64,000 bases of DNA from Tipula vernalis (GCA_958295665.1 OY282558.1:349227034-349291033); one strand, 5' to 3'; positions 22,600 to 36,535 are shown, counted from the first letter of the stretch. Made by a program: numbers and translations. Notes: generated by a model from the sequence alone, not told the origin.

Positions 22600-25343
22600 T
22601 TACTTTAGAACTATTTGACAATACTTTCTATTATTCCGAAATCTACTAATTTTCAAATTTCTGGTGTCGACTAAAGTAAATACTTATTTTAAGCGTCTAG
22701 CATCATTATTTTCGGCGGTAGTTGTATTTTATGATTATCTGTTTTTCTTTTGTACATTGTATACACTTTGCTGGAAAAATTGTTTCACCATGAAGTTAAA
22801 TGAACGACGGGATGGACATTTTTTCGCAGGATTTCGTGAAGCATACATCGTTAGCCCCATTTATAAGTCTTCTAAGTTAAGCATATACTCGTATCATTTC
22901 AATTGTTTCTAAAACCGTTAGGTAATCCATAATAAACTCACAATGAAATTACTTACAACAGTTCAGTCAATTAATTTTACTATTTACTTAAATATTTGCT
23001 AAATATTTCTTTCATAATTTACCCGGAGAATTGTATTATTTGACAAACATTCAACGACTAAAAAAATGAAGTTGACTGTGATATGTAATTTCAATCAAGG
23101 TTAACAAAATAATTTATACAGATTTCTTCTTTGAATGCAAAAATACTATACTTCGAGTATTTCTTATATTTTGGTTTACACGGCGTGATTTTCGTGATAT
23201 TTAGTGGGATCAACTTAAATAGCTAATCTGGCAAAAGAGCGTGAAGTTGTTTACGTTCGAAATCAAATACGACGATTAAGTGACAATCCTCAAGATATTT
23301 GGAATCTATCTGTTGAATTTTGTTGAATGTAACCAACATGAATCTAGTTAATTCTAATAATAAATTGGGGAAACTTCTAGTCGAAGATCATCAATCTCAA
23401 TGTTGAAACTCGATATTAACCAATGCTGTTACGGTGAACAATATATGATGATTCAGCGACATTCTTCAAGACACACAGAAGTTCAAGACACAGAAGACAC
23501 ACGGTATTTTCTCCGTATCGGTGTTAGAATTAGTTGGCATGGTTTTTGACACTTTAAGCAATTTAAGCGATTTAATCACACTTGACACGCTGTGATTAGC
23601 GAAAAGGGTTTTGTGATTTTATTCGAGATTAGCCGGATTTTCTCAACTTGAACTTTATCTAATCGTACGTTTTGGTAGTTAAATCACATTGTATAAAGAG
23701 CATAAAGCTTTCGCTAAAATTTACAAGTAATCTGCAAGTTATTTCTGGGTTCCTCATGAAAATCACTTAGAATCTAGAGACTTTTTTCTTATTCATAAAA
23801 TAAGAATTACACAGGCTAACTTACTTAAAGAATTACAAAGGCTATTACACTTATTTGTAAAGAGAATGTTTCAATAAATGTATCTCAATCGGACTAGGGC
23901 ACAAAGTTCCCCAATGCTTGAAGAAGGGTAATAGCTTCAAACTCTTTGATTAGTTCCTCTATGTCTTTACGACTTTGACTACATTCCGGTTTTGTAGTAG
24001 TAAATTTTAAAAGCGAACCAACAACGAATGCCATCGGAGTCGGTGTTAAACTGTTAAGGTCGTTGAGCTAATGATTTACATCTAATAACTAAAGTCGAGT
24101 TTGATTAAGATTGTCAAAAAAATAAAGTTTTTGATGCTCAATCGTACGCACAAGCAGCATGATTCATGGTTGTATTAGTGAATATGGTATATGTGATTTT
24201 TTTTTTCTTTTTTTTTTTTTGATGTTATGTTAGCCGTCAGTGAATCTTTAGTTTGATTATGCATAAAATTACACAGATTTTGTCACAAAAATTATTTTAA
24301 TAACACAACTTATTTATTAATAGATAAACGACTTCTTGAGTTGTCAAGATTGAGATTGACATTTCTTTTTTGTTGGTATTGGTAAATCTGGCAAAAAATC
24401 TCGATTTGTCTAAATTGATTTAAATCAAAAAATAAATGATTTATTCTGCCCAATTGTAGGCGCGTTATGATTTAAATCATTTTTTGACATTTTTACCAAT
24501 CGAACTCCACATTAAATAAAAACACAAAAAAAAACAAAGCTTGCGTAAATTCACTTTGTGTGAGCTCCGGTCAAGGTTTCGAAATAGGGTCTATCTGTCA
24601 GTCTCTTAAAAATGGTAGTTCCATTAGATTTTAGCCGAATTACCTTATTAAATTAAAGAGAGAAAGGTTTTCGCGACTCGTGAGGATATCATTATTGTTT
24701 AAATTATGGTAAGATCAATAATATTCGGACCCAAATCTTCCACAGTCCTCTCAGCTTCTGCTAAGGGTGCTCCTTCTTAACTCCTTAATACTGCAACATT
24801 TCGCTCATTATAAAATGCTGCTCTATCTAAGATGATTTTCAGCAAAATTATCTGATTGCAATTATGTTGAGGTAAAAAATACAAAATTACAAGGCGCGAC
24901 ATATTATACAATAATAAAAATTTCCACCACTGTACATTACTCAAACATTAAAATGTTGAATGAAAACGGAAGTTTAAGAATGAATTCTATATAACTGCAA
25001 AATATTTGCCAAACACAGCAACAAAAAAAAAAAATTTTCAACACGTATTTGTTATCAACTTGCGCGATCACTCGTGTTATTTTTAAAATAAAGGGAAGGC
25101 CTTCATAGTTTGTTTTGTTGATATGTTTGTAAACCGTAAACAAACACTTAACTAAATTATGTCTGCGTAAACCAACAAAGTCTGATGAAATTTAATGTGT
25201 CGTTGCACTTGCATTTCGGCAAAGATATAGGGTTCGTTTTATAGTCGCTCCAATAAGTACGAGTATAAGCCTGTGATCATCAACAGTAGTTTTATTTATT
25301 AACCGCACGTGCAAATTATTTGTTCTTACTCCCAATTACTACT
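22600..25343. other. Gene-poor AT-rich stretch
   Basis: No gene recognised. Near 23232-23330 a short plus-strand run reads like protein (KEREVVYVRNQIRRLSDN), followed by a stop. A diverged second copy of the same DNA lies near 23430-23475, suggesting a decayed duplicated element. A small palindrome at 24377-24504 has ends ATTGGTAAA..CAAAAAAT facing inwards and GATTTAAATCA inside. Confidence 0.35.
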
Positions 25344-25344
25344 A

Positions 25345-25503
25345 CAGAGGGGCACAAAATTGAAGGCACAAGCGGGTTTTACTTATAGAAATGTTAAGTT
25401 TACGTAAATTGAATATGCGTAAAAATACGAGTAAATGTGTAAAAACAAATTAAAAATCATTATCTTAATAGATGTGTTGTGCCTTCAATTTTGTGACTAT
25501 CTG
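25345..25503. mobile_element. TA-flanked MITE, 159 bp
   Basis: Ends facing inwards are CAGAGGGG and CAGATAGT, each followed by the 19-bp perfect repeat CACAAAATTGAAGGCACAA. TA flanks both sides (25343-25344, 25504-25505). The TA target and CAG tips fit a Tc1/mariner-mobilised MITE. No ORF. Confidence 0.7.
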
Positions 25504-25505
25504 TA

Positions 25506-28500
25506 TATAGTTAACAACCATATTCACATGCTTACTTAAATAAATATTTCTTAGCCAAATTACATAAGCTTCAAGTGGGATATATAGGTTATTGATCTTA
25601 TAACCAATTAAAGGGAAAAAATGTGTCATTCAATTCTTAAAGTATTACATTTCTACTATTACCTATAAGAGAACAACGAATCTAATTATACCTGAATTTG
25701 TGGTTATTTTAAAGTGTGTTCTCACATACATAACCAACAAAAAACCGTATGCAAATTTGTAGGTAAACAATGTTTAATTTAGTTTCATCGAGACATTGTG
25801 CAAATACGAGTAGGTTATATTTCTTTGAATAAAACTTTTTTTTGCATATCATCATGAAATTTAAACTGGTATTTGTACCTACATATGTGTTATCGCAGTG
25901 TACTTTGTATGTAGTTCCAGAATCTAGATAATATTTTTTATTTATATCTGGTCTCTCGTGAATAATTTTCCAAACGTGATATATTTTATACAAATATGTA
26001 ATTTGTATATTTTTAATTTGTTTACTGTATGTTATGACGTAACAAATATAAACACATACATACGTAATAAAAAATCTCGTTAATTTCACAAGCCTATTTC
26101 CATATACAGTATACACTCCAATAAATTAAATATGCACGGAGAGGTTACCAAAATAAAAGTATAAATTTCCAATTTTGAAGGCCGTATCTAATCAATTTAC
26201 ACAATGAGTCGTTTAAATATGTCGTTAAGATAAATAAAGCGTGTATTATGAATCCGTCTAGGCTGACAATTAAAAAAAAAAAACAGTATTATCTTACAAC
26301 CGTCTACGAAACGGAACCGTTTTTTTTTATTGCATACTTAAGTGAAATTTTGCCGCATCACCTTTCTGATAACATAGCATGTAGTATGTAGACTATAAGT
26401 ATGTTTGGTATATTACATTCCTTATCAATCCGAACTTGATTGTCCATTTATGGAATGCATGTTGGACTACGATACCATCAATAATAATTAATTTTCAATT
26501 ACTCTTAACCGGACCCGGGTGTGACTTGTTACAAAATTTGTTCAATTAACATTAAATTGAGTCAGTAAAGCAAGATAACACAATGAAGGTTTGTTGTTTT
26601 AAGGGGGGTAATTTTTTAACATCGGTCGCGTTATTTGTTTAGTTTTTTTAGTTGATTATAAGTGTAATGATAATGAAATGCGTGAATTTGTAACGATAGG
26701 CGTAGAAGCGATTTTAAAATATAGTCGTATGCACATGACGGATCATTTTAATGTGTTTTTGTCTCTTTGAAAATACTAAAATTTAATTAGATGTTGTTTT
26801 AAATTGCACGATTGAGAGTATCAGTTTTTTGTTCAAATGAACCGGATTCATTCAATCATTAAGTGTCATAAAACCATTTGAAGAACATGATGTCACCGAT
26901 ATATGTTATTGTTATGTACTTGTTATCAGAAGCTTGACGTATTTGTAGGAAAGTTCTAAAGTATATTTCGGCTTCACTTATTTGACTAAATTGACTCATT
27001 TCGCTTAAAAGTGTGGAAAATTTAATGTTATTTATCACGCAGTTAAAATATATAAGTGTTTACCCGTTTGAAAAACAGCCTTTAATTAACACTAAAAAAT
27101 TGCCCAGCAATGACGTGATATATATAATCTCTCATTGTTGCTTTTCCCACCATAAGGAAATTGTAAAGGGTAAAGTGGTAACCATAGATAACTTATAAAA
27201 AGTTTTAAACTTAAATTAAGATAAATTAAGAAAAATGGCATTTGTGTCCATTAGCCAATGTAAATTTAAATATAAAAAAATTTCAGCGAAGCTTCGTCAA
27301 ATTTTATCTGTCATTTAAAAAAACATGAATGCGAAATTTTCCGTCCAAACTTAAAAATAATTAAAACAAGACATCAACAACAATTGTTTCCCCCTTCATT
27401 CAAAAGTGAAAATTATCTTTTAAATTTGATATCCTCACGTGAGTCTTTTATTTTATTTTTAATTTGGAAACATTTGTGAAACCAAATCTAAAATAATTAT
27501 TGAATCAAAAATTAGTCCCAGTAGGTACACGAAATTCTCATAGAATACATACTCCCAAAAATACTAATTAACGCTAAAATGAAAATTATTAATAAGAAGT
27601 CGCTGTCATTTACTTAAACAATTTTTAATTTCTCTATGGTTGGAAAGTCAAAAAAAACAAAAAAAGTTGGATTCGTTAAAATTCTTATTTTTTTTTTAAG
27701 TTTATAATTTCTCACTGGCTAGCTTTTGAGTTGGCTTTTAAGATTTTCACATTTTTCGACGAATTGGTAAATTGATTGAAATTGATTGACGAAAAACTAA
27801 TTGATTGAAAAAAAATTGAAAAAATGCTTACAACATTTTAAGCCAATTGAAGCATTTCCGGGAGGGTGGGATCATAACCAAAAATTAGAATTATGTTCAA
27901 ATACATTTTGTTTTGGGGTTAATGTTATTCTTGCGGGGATTTAACCTATGCAATTGTTGTTGTAAATTTTTCAAGCAAATACTCTTAATGCAAAGTTCAA
28001 CAATCGTTCAATCGGTTACTTTGAGACAATTTGCAAATCAAATTTCTAAATTTACCTGCAATAATTTGCTGACAAATTATTTCGTCAAAATTTCCAAAAA
28101 ATGGTCTAGTAAGCTTTTAAATCTAAATAATTTCTGTGACGTTTTATTAACATTTTATTAATTGAAACTTCAATGACATATTGATCAGTAAAATATTTGC
28201 TAATTACTTTAATGAAATCGTCTCAGAAGGTACTATTTCCGAGTATTTTTGGTATTAAACCTTGTGCTGTTAGAGGGACCTCCCCTCCCTCAGGCGCATC
28301 AATGTTAGCCAAATTGTTGACTAGAAGTGTAGTAATGTGATCATATCCAGGAGAGGATTTTGATTTTCGCGAATTTAGTTAATCTACCACCATGTATGTA
28401 TGTCTTCAATATTAATAGGACCCACCATTAATAAACTCTAGTGAGTTAGAAATGTAACAATGTGAACTTATAAAGTTTGAAGTGTAGCAAAAAGTGATTA

Positions 28501-31200
28501 AACTGAAGCGACTGTGACTTTTATTATTAGTCCAATGGTGGAATTTTTTTGTTTCTTTTCTGAGAGATAGATTATTGGTCAATATTTCATTTATCAAACT
28601 CCATTATTATTAAAATTTGTTTTTTTAGTTCTTAACGTTCGTTAAAAAACCTGGATTTACTTCGTTTGCAGTTTCTGGTTTTTGTCACGGGATACCATCA
28701 TATTCCTGAACGAAAAAATTCCCAAATAAAATACCGAAAAATACAAAGTAAACTCCCCCATCGAAAAAGGATGACCCAAAAGGTGGAAAAAGGGTCCAAT
28801 GCTAAACGGCTTTGGTAGTATGTTATAACAAACACTTACCCATAACAAAAAGGGGTCGAAAAGCATGTTTATTTACGTTAAATATATCCTGTAAACTGAG
28901 CCCTTCTACATCAGTATTTGACCATAACGATTCTCTATTCAACAACGAACGTAAGCAAAATATTGTTGATTTATCTTAAATTCCCGGTAAAAATATTAAC
29001 TTTTTATCGGGGTGCCCATAATGGTATATAAACACATAGGAAAAAAATACGATATATGTACCAAGATTCTCGAACCCGGTAAGGGACACTCCCTAATAAT
29101 TGAATACTTCAGGTATTAAAGGTTTGTTTCGTTAATAAGTGGAAATCGTTGTTTTCGCCACCCTTGGCTTAATAATTTACCTCAATAAATGTTTTTTTAC
29201 GACTTCGAACACACATCTCGGAAGTTAAAAGAAAAAGGAACTAAATCTTTTTGTTCGTCTAAATTGTTTTGTTAATCTAAATTAATTAATTTTTCAGTAA
29301 TACATAACCAGTAATATGTATTAGGTTTTCTTTATCTTGTAAAATTCGATTATAGATTAGATATATGAAACGATAGAACAACATATGAAACGAAAATCAG
29401 TTTAAGCTACATAATTTGAAAAACAGAAAGAAACTAAAATAATTTGTTTGTTAATATTAATTATTATTAATTGCTTCGGTTTTAACGATATGTGACCATC
29501 AAAGTATATTAAAAATATGTTGTTATTTTTTTATCCAGCAACTCTCAAACTATTTAATTTTAGCGTCCTGTTTATAAAAATAATAATAAACAGTCAAATT
29601 TATAGTTGGTCTAAACCTGGACTTAGACGAAAGATAACACTTGAGATCACAACCCGCAGAATGCTTTGTTTTATTTAATTTATAACAACAAAGTAACTTA
29701 CTTCGGCTAATACCGTCTTTTTCCAGGTCATTGCTTATTTCATTATTCCGTCAGTGTGTGTTCGATCCACCTCCAGTTGCGTTTTCTAATTTCTATCAAG
29801 AAGTCTGTTTGTCTCGTTTATCGCAGATAGTCTTTGTTTGTGGTGACATTTGGCCAAAAACGCTTTATAGGCCGCTTAAGACATTTGTTGACAAATACTT
29901 GAAGTCTAGGATACTTTGTTAGTTAATTAGATTTTTTTTTTAAATATTATTTCGTCCTTGTAAAACAGACCTACAAATCATTTAGCCACTTCACAGTAGA
30001 AATTTTGAGTTGTAAATTGTTATTAACGTCGACCATTTTCGTATAATTCCTAAATTTCAAATTTGGTCACCCTCAAATTTGGATCGCGACCTTTAGTTTG
30101 AGAATAGCAGTTATCGTGTTCGTTGCCGATACAATGTTCCCTTCTGCCGATACAATGTTCCCTTTCATTCTGTTAATGTTCCCTTTTTTTTGTTTGTTTT
30201 GGCGTTACGTACCACGCCCTTCAAATTATGTGCTCTATGCCGTAAATACGGTCGTCGAAAGTCACCAATTATCGTGTTCGTTGCCGATACAATGGGGCAC
30301 AAATAAATTTCACTTTAAATTTTATACTGGCCACACAATTTACAAATGAATATGTGGCCAAAATGTATTCACAATAAAATACAAACTGCGGATAAAATCC
30401 ACCACCATTAAACGCGATAACTTTAAATTTCACTGTGTGTAAATTTACTTTTTATTTATTTTTATATCTAATTTATTTCTATTTCTTTTATTCAATTATC
30501 TTTATTTTATGAATTTAATATTTCTGGAAAAATGGCGAGTATGTCGCGTCAGAAATTTTGGAACGTGAGTGTATGTTTTTTTATTTTTATTTTTGTCCAC
30601 GGCAAAGACATTCATTAATCGTATAGACTTTGAAACTTGGTTTTTGGTAAGAGTAGAAAATGTCGAACGAACAGACACAGAGATGTACCCCTGAAATTTG
30701 ATTTGAAATTAAATTGTGGTGATGAACGAATTGTTGAGCGATTATATGAGTGAATCGCTACACAGTATTAAACCGAATCAATCTATTACGTGTGGTAATT
30801 GTTATAACTTAGATTTTAAAATCGATTCAGTCAAATTTCAATCAAGAATCCGTCAAAAGGTGATTTCACAAAAAATGGGCGGTCGCTAATTAAATTTACT
30901 CTCTTCTACTAAATAATATCTTTGTAGTTATCTAGCTATTTTTAGATAAATTAAAATAATTTACCTATAGTTTGATCACTGTAACTTAATGATTCTTGTA
31001 GGCAGTGATTAGTGGAATGCAATAAATATTTTTATCGTTATTTGTTTCACAAATATTTTATGTTTGGTGAACCAACACATGTTTAATTTAAAAAAACGTT
31101 TTAACTACAGTTTGTGTAGACTATTAATACAATAAAAGAGTGTTCATTCAATTTTTGAATGTGACGAATAGGAATGCGGTTTTGTCCAATGCCCCATTTT
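25506..31200. other. Long gene-free AT-rich stretch
   Basis: Nearly 5.7 kb without a recognisable gene. A 28-bp string (TTATCGTGTTCGTTGCCGAT, then ACAATG) is duplicated at about 30112 and 30270, with a shorter third copy (GCCGATACAATGTTCCC) near 30157. The 60-135-codon frames here have AT-driven composition and no recognisable domains. Confidence 0.45.
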
Positions 31201-31216
31201 GAAATATTTGTAATAT

Positions 31217-31260
31217 ACAGTACCGGACAATGAAATCCGGACACCAAAAAAATCACAGTT
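31217..31260. mobile_element. Possible single Tc1-like terminal repeat
   Basis: ACAGTACCGGACAATGAAAT followed by CCGGACACC resembles the tips of Tc1-like elements with CCGGACA repeats. No matching inverted end was seen in the next 2 kb, so at most this is a solo end. The 83-codon minus-strand frame at 31397-31648 is not a recognisable transposase. Confidence 0.25.
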
Positions 31261-32376
31261 TTCACTATGTTATTTTTGTAATATATGTTTGTAGGTTGGA
31301 ATCAGCAAGGGCAATATTTACATACAGCAGTAAGACCTGTAATTTCCAAATAATGACCACTTCTTATATATAGTTGCAATAACAAAATTATGTGGGTTAT
31401 AGAAAGGTTTGTGACCTACTTTTTTCATTCAAACGAATTGTGCCCTTTATTTCAAGGTCAGCCAAATTGTTATTCAAAACATAAAGGATCGTCATGTCCG
31501 GTTTCCGGCAGCGTGGTAAAGTTGATTTACTTCGTGGTTTATTAACATACATTGTCAATGAGAGGATAATTTCCAGTTCTGAGAAGCATGACCAGAATGG
31601 CCTGTGATAGTTTTCGTAGTGCATGTATATGAAGGTAAAAAATGACATATAGGTATGTATTTTTTTCTGTCATAGAATGGTTATTCACCTTTTCTTTTTC
31701 GATGATCCTATTTCTTACGTTTCATTTGTTGCCCTTTTCTATCTAATGTGGCTTAAAAATGTGCATTTGCGAATGCCAAAGTATTATTTAGACTTTAGAA
31801 AAATCAAAATTGGTGAACAAATTTGCTAATTATGTATTACATTTGTACATATGTAAACAAAAATTGGTTATATTGTATTCGTATTGAATGAAAAAAGACG
31901 AATATGTACACACATTTACTATAGTTTGCACTTATACGTGCACACACAAGTTATTTCCATTTTCTATTTGTCCTTTTCAATTTCAATAGAAAAAGAGAGA
32001 ATAGCAATACACTAAATACAAATAATAAGCGTCTGGAATAAATAAAAATATCACAAACCAATATTATACTTGATCTATAACAATAATAGCCGTGTTTTCG
32101 ATGAGAATTGCACTAGAACTCGATAAATTTTAAATTCCTTTCAGTCTATGTAAACAGGAAAAAAAATTCATAAAGGGCTAACATGCAGTACATTTATCAT
32201 AAATAAACATTTTAAGTTGTTACAGCAATAAATAATTACAATTATAGCTCATTTTTTAGTTCCACTTGATAAAGCCATGAAATTATCGAGTGTAGTTGCG
32301 TGTAATTACGTTAACAACAAATAAGAAACGATTGATGAAATAACTGAAGTGGGAAATTTTTAAACTTAAAATTGTA

Positions 32377-32628
32377 GCGTTTTTTTATTCGCTCCGGATA
32401 GCTGCTATCGAGAGCCGCCATATAAAATTTGGCTCCCGATAGCGCTCCGTATAAATAGGTAGAGCCAAATATTTTTTATATGAAGTTTTTGGTAAACAAT
32501 TGAATTAAAAATGATAGTTTGATGTTAAATAAGTTTAGTTTACCAATAAATAGCGCGTCAAAATTAAATTTAGCTGTAGAAAAATGACGGCTCTCGATAG
32601 CAGCTATCCGGAGCGAATAAAAAAACAC
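32377..32628. mobile_element. TA-flanked MITE, 252 bp, 41-bp terminal repeats
   Basis: The first 41 bp and the reverse complement of the last 41 bp differ at one site. The shared core runs TTTATTCGCTCCGGATAG, CTGCTATCGAGAGCCG. TA abuts both sides (32375-32376 and 32629-32630). A partial extra copy (GGCTCCCGATAGCGCTCCG) lies just inside the left repeat. It is non-coding, and the near-identical ends indicate a young insertion. Confidence 0.75.
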
Positions 32629-33107
32629 TACCAATGTGTATTTATGTCAAATACATAGAATATTAGTTTACGTAGAATAAAAAGAATTTAAAGTTTGTTG
32701 AGTTCTAGTGTAGTTCTAATGGAAAACATGGCTTACATTATTCGTATAAAATCACGATGATGCCTGAAAGAATTTTTTCTAGGTTTATTCCTAATTGTCT
32801 TCTGCCTGATGTTTCGAAAATTCATTTTTGTTTCCAATATTTTGCATTTTTTTTATATCAGGGGTTTTGCTATATTATGAATTTTTATTTTTTAATTAAG
32901 AGTTATAAAAAAAAATCAGGTTGTACCTCTAAATCCAAATTAAGATTTTAAAAAATTCCCTTTACTTTATGAATGGTTGACCATAGTTTTGATTGAAATG
33001 AAATTTCGACTGAAATTTCATCAAAATCAGACTTGTGCTATCCAAATGATTATTTTTCACAAATTTTCAAAATAAATAGAGCAATAAACCTTTCGATTAT
33101 CATCCTT

Positions 33108-33213
33108 GAATGAGTATGAGTGCCACCGCAATAGTTATTTCATTGTGCGGCATGCGGGCCGCACCCCGCATGTCCTAAAATGGAATATCTATTGCGGTCC
33201 CCTTACACTCATT
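33108..33213. mobile_element. Short GC-rich palindromic element
   Basis: Arms of about 35 bp facing inwards share GAATGAGT and ACCGCAATAG. The 25-bp centre (CATGCGGGCCGCACCCCGCATG) is itself palindromic and strikingly GC-rich for this region. About 106 bp, no ORF. It sits between a stray arm fragment (33052-33092) and the left tip of the large inverted-repeat element. Confidence 0.5.
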
Positions 33214-36099
33214 CCAAAGTATAAATTCTGTGGCCATATACAAATAATCACCGGGTTGTCCAGGTGAATTTTTTTAATGGAAGTTTATTGCTTTATTTAT
33301 TTCGAAAATTTGTCAAAAATTCTCGTTTAACTTAGACAGTCTGGTCTAAACCAATATTTTCAAATAATCATTTTGACATAATTGGTACTCGATTGCAGAA
33401 CCGACATCTTCCTTTCAAAAATCATACCTGCTTAAGAAAAGAAAATCCCCGTTTTTTTTTTTTTTTTTTTTGTCAAAGCTAAAATTTTCCTTTTCAAGAA
33501 TTTACAGACAATTTCCCCGATGCGGATGGACAAAAGCTGAAAGGCAAAAATTATAAAAGTAGGAAAATTGGGGTTGCTTTCCAAACTAAATGAAACACCT
33601 AGTTAAATGATAAAGCTCTCGTTCTATTCAGTGGTTTAACGACCCAATTTTTGGAGATTTTGAATGTCTGGTGAGTTTTGATTAAAAGTATTTTAGAATT
33701 TTTCAAAACGCAAATTTTAATAAATTTTGTAAGGACTAAGAATATGGAAATTTGAAATCTTTTTATCTACTAACTTGCTAAAATACCCACTATTACTCCG
33801 CTATAAGAATTTATTTTTTTTAAATCTTTTGAGTGAACATGTTTGAAAAAACCTTTGAATACCCTACTTAGTTGCACGTTTACAAAAATTGAGAATTTCT
33901 ACAACCACCGTTGAACAGGACTTTTTTCATTAGGTAAAATGTTAAACAATTGTTTGCTATTTAAACGACCGTCGTCAAAAATGATTACTCAAAGAGTTTA
34001 GCCCTAGATTCAGGGTTCGCATTCATTAACTATGTTGGGTAAACAATTCACTGAACCAGATAGTCAGTTCGAATTTCCCCATTAAGCTTAAGGATTAATC
34101 TATTTAAATTGATTTCGAGTAATTAAAGCTAATTTAGAAAATATGGTTTGAAGATGCTACTTTATAAGCCTGATACCAACACGAATTAGCGTTATTTTTA
34201 AAGTTTTTTGAATCATAGGGTGAACATAAATGAATCCGTCATCTAATTTTTTTTTCTTTGTACTTTGGTAAGCAATTAAGTCACATTTTAATTAACCAAT
34301 TTTTCAAAAAAATTATTTTGGTTTCACATTATTTAAAGAAAGCTGAATAAATTCGAATTTAGTTACATCTTTTGAACATTCATCATCTATTGATTAAATA
34401 CACTGTTGTCTAAATAATTAGACTTACTAATGAACACTAAAGTAAACACAGAGCAATCATTAATACAAATAGTCTCGAAAATTCCGGAATAATCTGGAAA
34501 ATTTGAAGTATGCCATCTCGAACAATCTTCGATAATTTTGAATTTTAATCAACGAATAACGACGATTATATGTATAAGCTGTATTAATATTAAAACCACA
34601 AATTTTGTGTAATTTCGAGAAGAATCAATCAACTCTCAAATAATAATCTGTAACAACTCAATGCCGATCAAAATTCAATAAGCTCAAGAAATTCAAATAG
34701 ACTTTTTGTAAATAATCTCGAATAATTTGAAGAGAATGAAAAATCTCGAGTTAAATAGAAAATCTCTAGTAATCTCAAAAGGCCTGAATCATGTCGATAA
34801 GCCGAATGCTACTCTTATCTAGAGTGATTAATAAAAAAATCTTAAATGCTAATCTCGAAATTTTAGGAACTTTCTTCGGTTTCACAACACTATTCGCAAC
34901 GCAACGTAAAACTTGAATAATATCGGAAATTGTTTCTCCCGCGAAATTAATAAATCACAACTATGGATCTAGGGCTAAACTCTTTGAGTAATCGTTTTGG
35001 ATTTATGATGACCCTGGTTTTCACATGGGTGGTTGTTGTCTGCGATAAACGAATTATTTTAAATAGGAAGCAGTTGTTTTACTTTAACCTAATGAAACAA
35101 CTCCTGTCCAATGGTTCGGCTGTAGAAATAAAGACTTGGATTAGTTGAAATTTTACAAAATTCTTAATTTTTGTACACGAGGTAAAATGTTTAGACCTTT
35201 TATGTTTACTTGCGGTTATTTCAGCTAGCTAGTACATAAAAAGATTCACCTGGGTAAACACCAAGGTTGTTAAACCACGGAATAGAACGAGAGCCCCATC
35301 ATTCAATTATATACATACATACTTAGCACTAAACGTACCATAACCGGTATCATTGGATGACGCCATTTGACCCGTTTTTAAAATTTTGATAGAGAAATTC
35401 CTATATTCAACGTAATTGGGACCGCCTTTAAACTTCATAACTTTTCCAATAATAATAACGTACAATAAATTTTTCAATATTCACTTCTATTTTTTATTAA
35501 TTGGTTTCTACGAAAAGTGTGTACACAACCGCCCAATTGACCCGTCACGAGTTATTTGCTTTGACCAGCTGACTAAAGCATATGTTATATCCAATGTATG
35601 TAATTGCAATTTGTCGGAACCAGTTTAAATAAATGCTGCCTGTTTAATTCCATGTTTAGAGTTTTTGGTTTTCACATTTCGAGAGACCGTTGTTCTAACC
35701 GAAATTGGTTAGTACAGTTTAAAATTGACCAATAAACCTAACAATTTTGCATGAAAGCTAATTGCGAAGATTCTGCTTATTTACGATCCTAACAAATTCA
35801 GACTTTTTGAAAATATTTTCTAAGCGCACGGAAATACTTTCATAAAGTTTGATTTTTTTTAGATTTTGTCCCTCCGCATCGGGTAAATTGTCTGTAAATT
35901 CTGGAAAAGGAAAATTCTAACTTTGAAAAAAAAAAAAAAAAACGGGGATTTTATTTTCTTAAGCAAGTGTGCTTTTTGAAAGGGGATATCCGTTCTGCAA
36001 TCGAGTAACAATCTTTTCAAAATATTTGAAAATATTGGTTTAGACCAGACTTGTCTAAGCCAAACTAAAATTTTTGGCAAATTTTCAAAATAAGTAAAG

Positions 36100-36111
36100 C
36101 AATAAACTTCC
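36100..36111. repeat. 12-bp target-site duplication of the Penelope element, left copy
   Basis: CAATAAACTTCC abuts the element and recurs at 38850-38861. The opposite arm of the host element (33279-33290, inverted) shows the same string once and uninterrupted, confirming the duplication. Confidence 0.85.
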
Positions 36112-36214
36112 AAAACACCAACAGTTTTCACTTACTTAAAAATAAAAAAACCAAACTTTTTATTTTTGAATTTATTTACTTTTATTTATTTAAAATTACA
36201 ACTAGTTTCGATCT

Positions 36215-36245
36215 TGTAAAGATCATCTACAGGTAATTTTTGCAA
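36215..36245 (-). ncRNA. Hammerhead-like stem-loop in Penelope 3' region
   Basis: The minus strand reads CTGTAGATGATCTTTACAAG then ATCGAAAC. A GATCTT/AAGATC stem (loop TAC) sits between AGATGA and GAAA, resembling the order of the hammerhead core CUGANGA - stem II - GAAA. Two core bases (expected C and U before GA) differ, and stems I and III are not convincing, so this would be a degenerate or inactive relic. Hammerhead motifs are known in Penelope-like elements; the assignment here is inference. Confidence 0.3.
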
Positions 36246-36535
36246 TTAAAAAACCAAAGTAAAAACAACTCTTATATATACAAAAATGTTTGTTTAACAG
36301 GTAAAAAAAAAAACAAAAAAAAAATATAAAAAGGACTTATATATAAAAAATACTAAAAAAATATAAAAGAAAGAAAAAAAAAAAAAAAAACCGAGGCGGA
36401 CAAACCCACAAATTTAATTAAAAATAAGGGGTGTTGCGCTTGTTATGGTTAATTTTTAAAAGTTATTTTAAATAAGGGGGAATTAATTTTTGCATCATCT
36501 GTGTTCATGAGATTTGTGGTGTTGGCGATGTGGTA

